Shown one piece after another: positions 1 through 8,440 of a stretch of DNA of 64,000 bases. The stretch spans positions 1 through 64,000 of the forward strand of contig NZ_CANMNK010000009.1 in NCBI RefSeq assembly GCF_947499265.1, given 5' to 3'. The notes beneath the pieces are model-generated. The model was not told the origin of the DNA and made no database searches. It worked only from the letters and a program-made list of their open reading frames with translations. Every line of letters begins with the position of its first letter. The first letter of the stretch is position 1. The position numbers were made by a program, and so were the translations under genes. Source of the DNA: an uncultured Roseobacter sp. Lineage in GTDB: Bacteria > Pseudomonadota > Alphaproteobacteria > Rhodobacterales > Rhodobacteraceae.

Positions 1-378
1 TCAACATGCGTCCACCCGTCCCAGAAACCATTTTAGAGAAAGCCCAAATTTGTGGCCCAGGATCAGGGGGCTAGACATGGTAAGCCTCATCATGTGTGAG
101 GTTGGTCGCTCTTCCTTATTCGGTCGGCATCCACACGCCGCGTTGCTCGGTGTCAATGAGGCCAGCTTGGCGAGGTAGAAGCGCGCCCATCCTACCTTAT
201 TTTCGAACTTTGATTGCCCGCCTTTTGTAGTACCTTCGATCTCGGCTTGGGGAATGTCGTGATGCTCGGCGATCCAGCTGTAGACTTCTTTGGGCTTTGC
301 AGAAGAGCCCAGGTCTCGAAACCCGTCAATAACCGGCTGGAAATATTGGACGAACTTTGGACCCTTTAGTTTTGACAT
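1..378 (-). pseudogene. Decayed Mrr N-terminal (winged-helix) domain protein
   Basis: The start at 378 (MSKLKGPKF) has a purine-rich GAGGAAGAA leader. The first about 65 codons resemble the Mrr N-terminal winged-helix domain (PF14338), with the typical VGWARFYLAK helix near position 180. Directly after LAK the reading frame fails. The expected continuation, AGLIDTEQRGVWMPTE, is present but in another frame. That second frame then meets TAA where a Lys codon would be expected (TE-stop-GRATNLTHDEAYHV) and later a TAG. One frameshift plus two stops make the gene a likely pseudogene; no Mrr catalytic (PD-(D/E)XK) domain is visible, and it would lie past the window edge. It sits 10 bp behind the TIR/deoxyribosyltransferase-like ORF on the same strand, suggesting a decayed defence-type operon. 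Confidence 0.7.
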
Positions 379-388
379 TTCTTCTTCC

Positions 389-820
389 TCACCCCAACCC
401 GTAGAATTTTGAGACCTGTTCCTTAACTGCCTCGCGAAGTGCGTTGGTGTCATTCAGTCGCAGTTGCTTTACCCCAGCAATGTTGAAACCGATGTCCTTC
501 CTCATGTCGCCGATGGACGCGTTGTGCACCAGCAAGAAGTTCTCGTGGGCAAGTCCCTTGCCTTGGTTCAAACCCATTAGGTAGCCGATCTCTTGATAAA
601 CGTTCATGTTCCCATGGGTAAGGTCCGCGATCAGCAATCCAGAATCCTCGATCAGGCGCAGGAATTCCGCGTTGATCTCGTAGGAATAACCGGCGTCAAA
701 CTGGTCAATCCGGATGGGTCTGATCGCGATGTCAAGATCGTGCGCGGCGTTTAGGTCGTCGACCGCGCTCTTGATCGCGTCGAAATTTGGTTTCGTGTCG
801 TCGCTGAATTGCATCGACAC
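389..820 (-). CDS. Nucleoside deoxyribosyltransferase/TIR-like domain protein (possible 3' half of a split gene)
   Basis: This 143-residue protein begins at GTG (VSMQFSDD). It has the alternating strand/helix pattern of nucleoside 2-deoxyribosyltransferase-like and bacterial TIR-like folds: a first strand ending SMQF, then GYSYEINAEFLRLIEDSGLLIADLT as a segment, and the motif ADLTHGNMNVYQEIGYLMG. In these families the Asp/Asn-x-Asn-Val-x-x-Glu-(I/L)-Gly stretch lies at the nucleotide pocket. The ORF is in the same frame as the ORF at 827-1321 and is separated from it only by one TAG and two codons (VF). The first strand of the fold would naturally read VFVSMQF, so the stop cuts it. Either a nonsense mutation split one roughly 310-residue protein, or the GTG reinitiates. 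The exact family cannot be decided by eye. Confidence 0.55.
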   Translation of the reverse strand: MSMQFSDDTKPNFDAIKSAVDDLNAAHDLDIAIRPIRIDQFDAGYSYEINAEFLRLIEDSGLLIADLTHGNMNVYQEIGYLMGLNQGKGLAHENFLLVHNASIGDMRKDIGFNIAGVKQLRLNDTNALREAVKEQVSKFYGLG

Positions 821-826
821 AAATAC

Positions 827-1321
827 CTACCGTTTGCGCGATTGTGCAATCTTGCTGAAAATCTTGATCAGGTCGGCGGCGTTGATCGACGTCAGCTCAT
901 ACTGGTGGGTCCGCAGCACCCAGTTGGTGAATTGTTCATAGGTGCCCCGCTTGCGATCTTCAGACAGCTGGAAGTAGAGGAAGGCCGCAAACAAGCCCTG
1001 CGCCATCGAGGCTTGCAGCCGCTTGTCGCCATAAGTGTCATTGATGCGTTTGATCGCCTCGAACACAGCTTCGGTGTCGAGGGTAGTATTGGGATCGATT
1101 TGCCCGCGCACGTCCTGCAAGGATTGGATCAGCACGGAACGCGCACACTCGTCCTGGCCCTTGTTCTTGCCGAACACGCTTTTGAGGTTCGACAAGTAAG
1201 AGAAGTCGAGCCTGTCCTTGAGCTGGCGGCATTGTAGGTACGTCACTGGTCTGTTTGGGGTGGTAAGCGTCCGCCCATGTTGATCGCCAAAGCCGACTGG
1301 GCAGACACTTATCTCTGTCAT
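827..1321 (-). CDS. Hypothetical helical protein (possible 5' half of a split gene)
   Basis: The 164-residue product is not recognised. It looks largely helical, with a conserved-looking core QASMAQGLFAAFLYFQL and a basic C-terminus (AQSRKR) that runs straight into a TAG stop, followed in frame by the deoxyribosyltransferase/TIR-like ORF. The simplest reading is an N-terminal helical domain of a two-domain protein whose ORF was cut by a nonsense codon. The N-terminus (MTEISVCPVGFGDQHG) begins 22 bp downstream of the 3' end of the AraC gene, so the element abuts conserved chromosomal sequence there. Function unknown. Confidence 0.5.
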   Translation of the reverse strand: MTEISVCPVGFGDQHGRTLTTPNRPVTYLQCRQLKDRLDFSYLSNLKSVFGKNKGQDECARSVLIQSLQDVRGQIDPNTTLDTEAVFEAIKRINDTYGDKRLQASMAQGLFAAFLYFQLSEDRKRGTYEQFTNWVLRTHQYELTSINAADLIKIFSKIAQSRKR

Positions 1322-1343
1322 TGAGCGGGAACGCTATATGCTC

Positions 1344-2255
1344 TCATCTGACTTTTCGCGATGCCCGGAAATCACTTGGCGATTGGCCAGTCTTAGCTTC
1401 AAATGCGCGGGTAAAGGCACTGCGTGATGCAAAGCCAACGAGGTCCGCAACACGTTTTATCGGTAAATCTGTCTTTCCCAGCAGGTGGCCCGCACGCCTC
1501 ATCCGCAAATCGCGAAGAAGCTCTATTGGTCCCGATCCATACGCGTCGGCAAAGCGTTTGGCGAATGCAGCCCGACTCATGCTTACATGTCTGGCCAGGC
1601 TTTCGACGGTGTGAGGATCGCCCGGTTCGTCTAACATCACCTTTAAGGCGCTCCATATAGATGGATCAGCCAGCGCGGCCATCCATCGCATGGCGTCTCC
1701 TTCCTCGGTCAAACGCTTGCGCAGCATGTCGATCACGCATTGCATCAAAAGAGCGCGGATCATCGCGCGACTGCCCAAAGACGGGTTGGACACCTCGGTG
1801 AGCAATGCCTGCAATGCCGGACGCATATGACTGGGAGACGATACGTTCTCGATCATGGGTTCGCGGATAACGTCAATGATATCCCTGATGCCGCGCAGAC
1901 CGACAGTAACGTGGGCGCAAAGCGCGGTGAGTTGCCCACTTTCAACGTGTTCTGACCCGGCCATAAGGCTGGCTAGCTTCAGCGCTGCGGGCTTGCACTC
2001 AGGTATCGGGTGATTGTTGCCACCAAAACTGTGCAATGCATGGCTTTGCAAAGCGGGTATGAAAACCAACATACCGCGCGACACTTTTATAGGCGCACGC
2101 CCGCGCAGGCTGATTTCCCCTTCACCCGACAATATGTAGTGCAACGTAGCCGATGCATCCCGTCCAAGCCCAAGATCACTGGCCCCGCGCAGCTCGCACA
2201 ATGCGAACGGGTCGGTGACAATTTCCAGCTCATCAAAGATATGATCGTATTTCAT
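1344..2255 (-). CDS. AraC-family transcriptional regulator
   Basis: A 303-residue regulator. The N-terminal half (about 1-190) is a cupin-like sensor with a strand-rich core (LHYILSGEGEISLRG, then a GMLVFIPALQSHAL turn), of the type often called the AraC cupin domain. The C-terminal about 100 residues hold the double helix-turn-helix: the first around VESLARHVSMSRAAFAKRF, the second around IKRVADLVGFASRSAFTRAF. The start at 2255 (MKYDHIFDEL) was chosen over an upstream ATG at 2369 because the intervening 38 residues look like non-coding hydrophobic translation. It is divergent from the isochorismatase-like gene at 2384, with 128 bp between the starts, so it may control that gene (inference). 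Confidence 0.85.
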   Translation of the reverse strand: MKYDHIFDELEIVTDPFALCELRGASDLGLGRDASATLHYILSGEGEISLRGRAPIKVSRGMLVFIPALQSHALHSFGGNNHPIPECKPAALKLASLMAGSEHVESGQLTALCAHVTVGLRGIRDIIDVIREPMIENVSSPSHMRPALQALLTEVSNPSLGSRAMIRALLMQCVIDMLRKRLTEEGDAMRWMAALADPSIWSALKVMLDEPGDPHTVESLARHVSMSRAAFAKRFADAYGSGPIELLRDLRMRRAGHLLGKTDLPIKRVADLVGFASRSAFTRAFEAKTGQSPSDFRASRKVR

Positions 2256-2383
2256 GCCGCAGAGTAACCAGAATTTAGACGGAAAGGCACCCCTGACTTT
2301 GCCTGGGAGCCAAATCAAGACGAAAAGATACATCGCCATTCCTAACTTTGGGTCATCGAAACACAACACGAAGGATCAACCCA

Positions 2384-3199
2384 ATGTGCAACTGCGATGA
2401 CCACGATCACCACCACACTCATCAACCCCTCACGCGGCGTGCAGCGCTGCGACGGCGGCGGCTGTCGCGGTCGGCGCAACAGCCGCCACTGCACAGCAGG
2501 CCGACCCTTACGCAGCACCGGCAGAGCCTGCGTTGCCACCCCGACATGGAACTTGACCTGTCGCGCGCGGCTCTGGTTGTGACGGACCCGCAGGTGGATT
2601 TCCTGCACCCCGACGGCGTGACCTGGGGTGTCATCGGGGCGAGCGTGATGGAGCACAATACTGTCGACAACATCGAAGCTCTGTTCAAAGCGGCCAAGGC
2701 TGCCGATATCACGACGGCCGTCTCCCCGCACTACTACTACCCGACCGACCACGGTTGGAAGTTCGAAGGGGCGCTGGAAAAACTGATGCACAAGATCGGC
2801 ATGTTTGACCGCAAGGGCCCGTTGAATCTTGATGGGTTTGAGGGATCCGGCGCGGATTGGATGCCGCAATACAAAAGGTACATCGAGGACGGCAAAACCA
2901 TCGTGACATCACCGCACAAGGTCTATGGAAACGACACCAACGACCTGTCCCTGCAGCTTCGGAAACAAGGCGTCGATCAAGTCATCCTGGCGGGTATGTC
3001 GGCCAGCCTTTGCACTGAGAGCCATATGCGTGAACTGCTCGAAGACGGGTTCGAAGTGGCCGTCGTACGCGACGCCACCGCTGCGGCCATGCTGCCCGAG
3101 GGCGACGGATACCTCGCCGCTCTTATTAACTTCCTCTACATGGCGAACGCGGTGTGGAGCACGGAAGAAGCCGTCGCAAAGATCAAAGCAGCGTCTTAA
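2384..3199 (+). CDS. Isochorismatase-family cysteine hydrolase with frame-shifted Tat leader
   Basis: The catalytic part (from about residue 53) is an isochorismatase-like hydrolase with the expected triad: Asp in VVTDPQVDF, Lys in TSPHKVYG and Cys in SASLCTESH. The start at 2384 has AAGGA eight bases upstream. The first residues (MCNCDDHDHHHTHQPLTRRAAL) look like a His-rich tag followed by a twin-arginine motif. About residues 21-52 are then a low-quality Arg-rich stretch. Reading the neighbouring frame over 2446-2540 gives a proper leader (AATAAAVAVGATAATAQQ, then ADPYAAPAEPALPP) that rejoins DMELDLSRAAL. A one-base loss near 2445 and a one-base gain in the CCCC run at 2539-2542 would explain this. 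The protein as encoded would have a damaged export signal; a sequencing error is the alternative. Confidence 0.8.
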   Translation: MCNCDDHDHHHTHQPLTRRAALRRRRLSRSAQQPPLHSRPTLTQHRQSLRCHPDMELDLSRAALVVTDPQVDFLHPDGVTWGVIGASVMEHNTVDNIEALFKAAKAADITTAVSPHYYYPTDHGWKFEGALEKLMHKIGMFDRKGPLNLDGFEGSGADWMPQYKRYIEDGKTIVTSPHKVYGNDTNDLSLQLRKQGVDQVILAGMSASLCTESHMRELLEDGFEVAVVRDATAAAMLPEGDGYLAALINFLYMANAVWSTEEAVAKIKAAS

Positions 3200-3211
3200 A
3201 ACTCGCGAGAA

Positions 3212-3247
3212 AAGAAACCTACCTTGCGAAAGAAAGGTAGGTTTCTT
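3212..3247 (+). terminator. Strong hairpin after the isochorismatase-like gene
   Basis: Perfect 14-bp inverted repeat: AAGAAACCTACCTT at 3212-3225 and its complement at 3234-3247, with an 8-base loop. The right arm ends in TTTCTT and the left arm starts AAGAAA, so it could terminate transcription from both sides. It starts 12 bp after the stop codon. The rest of the gap to 3521 (about 270 bp) shows no credible gene. Confidence 0.75.
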
Positions 3248-3521
3248 GAAGCCAGTCACCTTGTGTTATCTTTCCGACAGCTCAGTCGAGAATTCAGTCG
3301 CACTGAATGCAGCGCCGGACTTTCGCGCCTCGCAAGTACACAGGATCCGAGATTACCTCGAACCAGCACCACGTTGGCAGCTATTGCGTTGACCTCGCAC
3401 CGAGATATGTACCCCAACTCATCCCGTGGCCGGGCACACATGGCAGATAGAAACCTGACCCAACAAACGGCTTGGGTGGGGCAATCTGCTTGCGCAAAGC
3501 CTCTTTGCTGAGGCGCCCCCG

Positions 3522-4706
3522 CTACCCAAGCCCTGAGACAGCAGCCTTTTCTGGGTCGCCATAATGCCCAGTCCTGGGCCAGAGCACCGCGAGGATCATT
3601 GCGGACAAAATCGTGGGGACGAACAACAAAGAGACCGCGTCATAAACTTCAGCCAGCACGCCGCCGATCATTGGCAGCACAAACGCAAGCGCATAGCCGA
3701 TGAGCGTGATGCCGCCCGTCAACCTTGCCACGGCACTCCCCGATGCGACGATTGGGGGCAACGACATGATCAGGATCAGTTGCACGGTGGAGGCGAAACC
3801 CGCCAGCAGAGCGCACGCAAATCCCACCGCGCCCGGCAGCAGCGCAAACCCAGCCATGCCGATGACCCCGGCGATGCCTGTGGCGACGACAGGCCCGCGC
3901 CGACCGATGAACGAGCTCCCACACCACAAGAGTAAGAAAGAGGCCAGCAAGGGTGTCGCATTATAGATCAGCAGAAGAGTTGCAAGCTGAGGCGCGCTGT
4001 CGTGCGCATCGAGCGTTGTTTTCATATACGCGTTGATCGAAAAGAATACTGCAATTGAAATCGCCAGCCAAAGGCCAAGCTCCCATGTCAACGGCTCTCG
4101 CCAATCAGGCCTCCAAGGGCCGGGTGGAGATGGCTCGCCTTTGTCCCTCGGGAGCAGGGCCAACACGGCGATGATGATCGCAGGTAATGCCCAGATCAGA
4201 AAGGCGCGCCGCCAGTCGCCATCTGCAAGCGGCAAGATGACCGGAAGGGTCAAACCGGCACCGGCCAGTTCTCCCACCATCATACCATTGAGATAAACCG
4301 CACTGCCAAGGGTGGCGCGCGTCGGCAACCAGGATCGCACGGCAGAAGGCAAAGCCGTTTGAAACAATACAATGCCAAGGCCCATCCCTGTTGATGCGGC
4401 AAGGATCATCACGGCTGATGGGGCCCACCCACGTGCGGCGGAAAGCGCGGAGCCCAAGACAAGCCCAATCGCAATCGTGCGACCAATGCCCAAACGTGTG
4501 ACCAGCAGCGCCGCGAAGGGCGCGGCCAGTGCAAGTACAACCACGGGAAGCATGGTCAGCGCCCCGGTCTGGGCTGTCGACAGATCCAGATCTGCTGCAA
4601 TATCGCCCGCCAACGCTGGTGCAGCCAGCACCGGGATGCGCAGGAACAGACCTATCGCCCAGAGCAGTGCGAGCAGGCCAATATCATGAAGCGTCAGCCC
4701 TTTCAT
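3522..4706 (-). CDS. MFS transporter, CynX/NimT type
   Basis: A 394-residue integral membrane protein with about twelve hydrophobic segments in two halves of six, separated by a hydrophilic loop (LPRDKGEPSPPGPWRPDWRE) near residue 200. The short loop between TM2 and TM3 carries a degenerate MFS motif (TRLGIGRTIAIG). Length and layout fit the CynX/NimT branch, which includes cyanate and nitroimidazole-type efflux proteins; the substrate cannot be inferred. Its ATG overlaps the TGA of the upstream cyclase-family gene by four bases (ATGA), so the two are translationally coupled and probably act on the same compound. Confidence 0.85.
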   Translation of the reverse strand: MKGLTLHDIGLLALLWAIGLFLRIPVLAAPALAGDIAADLDLSTAQTGALTMLPVVVLALAAPFAALLVTRLGIGRTIAIGLVLGSALSAARGWAPSAVMILAASTGMGLGIVLFQTALPSAVRSWLPTRATLGSAVYLNGMMVGELAGAGLTLPVILPLADGDWRRAFLIWALPAIIIAVLALLPRDKGEPSPPGPWRPDWREPLTWELGLWLAISIAVFFSINAYMKTTLDAHDSAPQLATLLLIYNATPLLASFLLLWCGSSFIGRRGPVVATGIAGVIGMAGFALLPGAVGFACALLAGFASTVQLILIMSLPPIVASGSAVARLTGGITLIGYALAFVLPMIGGVLAEVYDAVSLLFVPTILSAMILAVLWPRTGHYGDPEKAAVSGLG

Positions 4707-5380
4707 GGTGCGTCTGCAAAGGCGCGCACGGTCATGGCAGCCGCACCCTGCGCCTTGATCGGGACCGCAAAGAACCTGAACGGTCCTTCGGGTAGGGCAG
4801 CGAGGTTTGTAAGGTTCTCGACGATCAATATGTCGCGCGACAACAGTTCTGTATGCACAGGGCGGATAGGATCGGTCCGGTCATCGGCATTAAACGTGTC
4901 CATTCCGACCAGCTTTGCCCCACCACGGATCAGACGGTCGATGATGTCCGGGCCAATGAAGGGGTAGGTTTCATATGTGTCGGTCCCCCAGTGCTGATCC
5001 CAGTCGAACCGAAACAGCACGGCTTTACCTTCGATATCATCGGGCAATGTGTAATTGTCGAGGCCAACGGGACGTCCTGCTTGCGCATTCGGAACATGCA
5101 CGACTACGCCATCAAGTACGACGTCCTCCAGACGCAGGCCCGAGATGTCTCGCATGCCCTGAAACCGATGTGCCGGCGCATCCAGATACGTCCCGATTGA
5201 GGTTTGAAACGTGATCTCGGTCAGTTCAAACGAGGCCTTGCCCTGATAGAAGGGCGCGGAGGTTTCGTGCGTCAGGAAAGGCTTGATCGATGCACTGAAG
5301 GTTTCTTCGCGCCCTTCCGGTGTACGGATGGTGAAGCCGGGCATTCCATCGGCGAAAGTGTGGGAAAGATCTATAAGCAT
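4703..5380 (-). CDS. Cyclase-family (kynurenine formamidase-like) hydrolase
   Basis: 225 residues from ATG at 5380 (MLIDLSHTFADGMPG), preceded by AGGAC. The start motif is typical of the cyclase/PF04199 family of metal-dependent amidohydrolases. The metal-ligand region appears as TYLDAPAHRF, where family members usually have an HxDxPxH-like pattern; here the first ligand is Thr-Tyr-Leu-Asp, with Asp and His retained. A second segment, DTYETYPFIGPDIIDRL followed by GMDTFNADD, fits the family core. The substrate is unknown; relatives hydrolyse N-formylkynurenine or cyclic amides. The longer ORF start at 5446 was rejected because those codons lie in the divergent promoter region. Confidence 0.8.
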   Translation of the reverse strand: MLIDLSHTFADGMPGFTIRTPEGREETFSASIKPFLTHETSAPFYQGKASFELTEITFQTSIGTYLDAPAHRFQGMRDISGLRLEDVVLDGVVVHVPNAQAGRPVGLDNYTLPDDIEGKAVLFRFDWDQHWGTDTYETYPFIGPDIIDRLIRGGAKLVGMDTFNADDRTDPIRPVHTELLSRDILIVENLTNLAALPEGPFRFFAVPIKAQGAAAMTVRAFADAP

Positions 5381-5488
5381 GGTCGTGGTCCTTCTGATCA
5401 AGTGTCGGCCGCTTTTGTCACGATCAGGTCTCACGTTCTTGGACAATACTGCCGCATCTGGTACGATCCTGTCGAGAAAGGGGAAGCC
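5381..5488. promoter_or_regulatory. Divergent promoter region, cyclase/MFS versus AraC
   Basis: The 108 bp between the two start codons must hold the promoters of both the cyclase-MFS pair (minus) and the AraC regulator (plus). No convincing operator palindrome was seen. Control of the pair by the adjacent regulator is an inference from the divergent layout. Confidence 0.4.
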
Positions 5489-6343
5489 ATGAACCTCGAT
5501 TATTCCGTTGCCAAATCACTCAAGGACTCTGCAAACCTGCTGCGCAGCGTGACCTCCCCTGCCGGGATCGGCCTGGCGTTGTGGGAAAGGCGTGGCGGGC
5601 GCGATCTGAGTTACCGCCGCCCCGCCCATCACACGATCAGCCTTTATCTGCGTGGCGGAAATTATGTGCGTCACATCACAGACGGCACAGGGCAGCGCGG
5701 AAAATCCAATGTGTCCGGCAGCCCCGGCGCCATTTGTATCATGCCTGCCGGATGCGAGGCTCGATGGGACAATCGGGGCTATGTCCGGTGGCTGCACATC
5801 TATTTTCGAGGCGAGCACATGCAACAGGCCACGTCAGGGATGACAGATAGCCCCACAGAGCTTGTGTTCGGGTGCGACCCTGCCTTTCGGGAAATGGCCG
5901 AACGTTTTGTCTTGGCCCTGGATTGGACAGCGGCGAATGACCGTCTGGCGCTGGATCATGCCCTTTATGCGCTTCTCGCGCGGTCCTTGGAGATCAAACG
6001 AACGACCGCGACGTTTCGTGCACCGAACGGTGGCTTGACAGGAGCGCAATGCCAAGCCCTGGAAGACGCCGTTGCGGCATCTCTTGAAAAACGGATTACC
6101 GTGGCGGACCTTGCTGAGATTGCCGGTTTGAGCTCCCGGCAACTCTCACGGGCCTTCCCGGTAAGCTACGGCATGCCGCCTTACGAATGGGTGTTGCGCC
6201 GCCGCCTTGATGCGGCACGCAGCCTGCTGGATCAGGGGCGCGAAGCACTGGACGTCGCCGCCGCCTGCGGTTTCTCTTCTCAAAGCCACATGATCCGTCG
6301 CTTTCGTGCAACATTTGGATACACGCCAGGTGCGATGCGTTGA
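5489..6343 (+). CDS. AraC-family transcriptional regulator
   Basis: 284 residues from ATG at 5489, preceded by AAAGGGGA. The N-terminal domain (about 1-170) is a cupin-like ligand sensor (HHTISLYLRGG, then GSPGAICIMPAGCEARW). The C-terminal AraC domain shows both helix-turn-helix units, ITVADLAEIAGLSSRQLSRAF and ALDVAAACGFSSQSHMIRRF, and the closing FRATFGYTPGAMR typical of the family. It faces the cyclase/MFS pair and is the natural candidate for their activator, responding to the compound handled by those proteins (inference). Confidence 0.88.
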   Translation: MNLDYSVAKSLKDSANLLRSVTSPAGIGLALWERRGGRDLSYRRPAHHTISLYLRGGNYVRHITDGTGQRGKSNVSGSPGAICIMPAGCEARWDNRGYVRWLHIYFRGEHMQQATSGMTDSPTELVFGCDPAFREMAERFVLALDWTAANDRLALDHALYALLARSLEIKRTTATFRAPNGGLTGAQCQALEDAVAASLEKRITVADLAEIAGLSSRQLSRAFPVSYGMPPYEWVLRRRLDAARSLLDQGREALDVAAACGFSSQSHMIRRFRATFGYTPGAMR

Positions 6344-6683
6344 GGTAGTTCAGAGATGGGGAGATTCAGAACCGGTGGGAGCAACGTTTGTAAAATCGGG
6401 TGGCTCCTATTCGTCGGCAAAAGCTTACTTCGTCCCGCGCCGGTATCACAGGAGCCGCTTGCTGCTAAGGTCTGGATCGAGCCCAAAGTGACAGATGATA
6501 CGAACAGTTCAAATGCCTGGTAATGCGTAGAGCATTGTTCCGACGCCCTTCCAAATAACACCGTCGAACCCAAACGGCTTTGCAGATCAATATGCTGATT
6601 GATGTGTGTCAACGCTTGTTTGCCGCACCACTGCTAACCTCAGTTTACGGACAAGGAACTCAACGCATTGAATCGAAGGTCAT
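6344..6683. other. Intergenic region without recognisable gene
   Basis: About 340 bp with lower GC than its surroundings. Short ORFs in it have no domain-like character. It probably carries the promoter for the small membrane protein at 6684. Confidence 0.4.
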
Positions 6684-6812
6684 ATGACTATGTCACCGAT
6701 GCTCTTTATCTGCCTCTTCTTCGCCGGTTTCGGAGTTTTCCTGATCGGAGCGGGTGTGATCTGGTGGGTCTCCTTGCAGGCCAGAAAGCTGGCCCATGAA
6801 AGCAGAGGGTAA
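6684..6812 (+). CDS. Small single-pass membrane protein (42 aa)
   Basis: Short ORF beginning MTMSPMLFICLFF, with one strong hydrophobic span (about residues 5-30, including GFGVFLIGAGVIWWVSL) and a positively charged tail (QARKLAHESRG). An AAGGT sequence lies about six bases before the ATG. The hydrophobic span followed by a basic cytoplasmic end is what a real small membrane protein looks like; no family is recognised. The DUF4332 gene follows 75 bp downstream on the same strand. Confidence 0.45.
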   Translation: MTMSPMLFICLFFAGFGVFLIGAGVIWWVSLQARKLAHESRG

Positions 6813-6887
6813 ACCTACGACCGCGACTTCATTTTGGATTTCGTTCTTTGGCTGTTGAACGCCAAAAACCATCTTTAAGGAAAGACG

Positions 6888-7550
6888 GTGACACCTTACT
6901 ACCTGGACGATCGCGCAACCGATCTGACCGAATTGCAGAAACGGCTGGAAACCTCCGATCTGATTCCAAGCCAGGAGCCTTTGCTTGATGAACTCGACAC
7001 AAAATTTGCCGCTCTTCGCACCGCAGGCATAGGGTCGCTCGCGGGTCTTCGCGCTGCGCTCAATTCATCGAAATCGCTGGCATCCCTGTCAACAGCATCC
7101 GGTGTCGATCCAGATTACCTTCGGTTACTCAAGCGAACAGTCGGTGGGTTCTTCCCGAAACCAAGATCCCTGAATGAGATCGGCTGGCTGGAAAGGAGCG
7201 CGGTCTCGCGTCTGAAAGCGGCGGGCCTGACGAACACCAAGAAGCTATTCGATGCTGCGCAAGATGGTGTAGATTTGCTGGCGACCAAAGTTGGCTTGGA
7301 CGTCGCCGACTTGATGGAACTCGCTGCAATCTCTGATCTGTGCCGGATTCAGTGGGTCAGCCCGAAATTCGCAAGGGCATTGTTGGCCAGCGGTCACGTC
7401 AATGCCGCATCCGTTGCCAAGGCTGATCCTGATAGCCTGTGCGACGCGATCGTGGAGGCGAACAAGGGCAGCAAATTCTATAAGGGCAAGGTGGGCTTAA
7501 GAGACGTCAAGCGACTGGTGATGGCAGCCGCATATGTTCCCGGGCACTGA
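6888..7550 (+). CDS. DUF4332 domain-containing protein
   Basis: 220 residues from GTG at 6888, preceded by AAGGAAAG. The repeats LRTAGIGSLAGLRAAL, LKAAGLTNTKKLFDAA, and a third around LLASGHVNAASVAKA have the helix-hairpin-helix-like character of DUF4332. Members are predicted to bind DNA or protein through tandem helical hairpins, but no biochemical role is established. The protein has no signal peptide or membrane span, so it is probably cytoplasmic. It stands alone, with the integrase remnant on the opposite strand downstream. Confidence 0.7.
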   Translation: MTPYYLDDRATDLTELQKRLETSDLIPSQEPLLDELDTKFAALRTAGIGSLAGLRAALNSSKSLASLSTASGVDPDYLRLLKRTVGGFFPKPRSLNEIGWLERSAVSRLKAAGLTNTKKLFDAAQDGVDLLATKVGLDVADLMELAAISDLCRIQWVSPKFARALLASGHVNAASVAKADPDSLCDAIVEANKGSKFYKGKVGLRDVKRLVMAAAYVPGH

Positions 7551-7686
7551 AATATGAGGGTGCGGACGCAGCCGAAATCAATCGCGACCGATGTTGCCTT
7601 CGTTAAGCGCCTACCCAATGGAGAGAACTTCTTTCTGATGGGGGAGTGTTTGAAAATTGGTCGAAGCGAGGTTTAAGCCTTTTCAT

Positions 7687-8440
7687 TTATATTTCGATCA
7701 TGCGTAGGGTTTTTGCGTGAATGCTAAATAGAGGATCGTCCCGAACGCTGCGCAGAATACCGCCAAGTATCTGATATTCTACTTCGCTCAACCGGCGATC
7801 CAGCACTTTGTACCTTGGCTTCTTGAGGCTATGCGTCGGGTTTTGATTGATGATTCCTGCCGCGATCGCATGGGGGAAAACGTCGGCGAGGAGGCCCATG
7901 GCGCGGATGGCGGTGCCGCGGCCGCCACGCATGATCGGCTTTGCTGCGCAGCTTCTCGGTCTTCATCACGACGCTTGTCTTGCCGACGATAATGTCCTTC
8001 ATCCTCCGTGTCCCGAGCAGCGGTATGATGTGCCCGCGGATGTGCCCGGAATCGGTCGCGACCGTGGTCGCCTTCTTAGGACGGCCACCTTTCCCGAGAA
8101 CGAGGCCTGCTTTCATGTTTGCGATGTACTTTTGACAGAGCTCCCGAACGGTAACTGCGCGACGTTCCTCTTCTCTTTCAGTCGCGGGATCCTGCCCTTG
8201 CGCGATCTGGCCAAGCACTGTCTTGGCTTCCCGTCGCGCGGTCTCTGGTGTCCAGACTCCATGGATTCCGATCCTTATAGCGCCGTGAGCGACCTTTCAC
8301 TCTGTATTGGATGAGGTAGCTTCGTTTTCCTGAGGGATAAACACCAAGGCCAAAGCTCGGCAGTTCGTAATCCCAGACGACGTGACCTTTGCTTTTTGGG
8401 CTACGGACTCGACAAATCGTTTCGTCAGCTGCTCATGCTC
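7687..8440 (-). pseudogene. Tyrosine-integrase remnant (N-terminal and core-binding parts only)
   Basis: Read on the minus strand, three frames together give the N-terminal half of a P4-type integrase. First comes an arm-binding start (LTKRFVESVAQKAK, about 8430), then VVWDYELPSFGLGVYPSGK and YLIQYRVKGRSRRYK. Next is IRIGIHGVWTPETARREAKTV with LGQIAQGQDPATEREEERRA, and then the SAM-like core-binding region (VRELCQKYIANMKAGLV, TDSGHIRGHIIPLLG). After another shift it continues as IRAMGLLADVFPHAI and ends ISYLAVFCAAFG-like near 7690. At least three frameshifts are needed, and the catalytic R-H-R-Y domain is missing. This is the scar of an old genomic island. Confidence 0.8.

Noticed and set aside
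3486-3505. GCAAAG-CCT-CTTTGC palindrome as a terminator
   Set aside because: Short 6-bp stem with no T-tract in either direction; it is probably chance.
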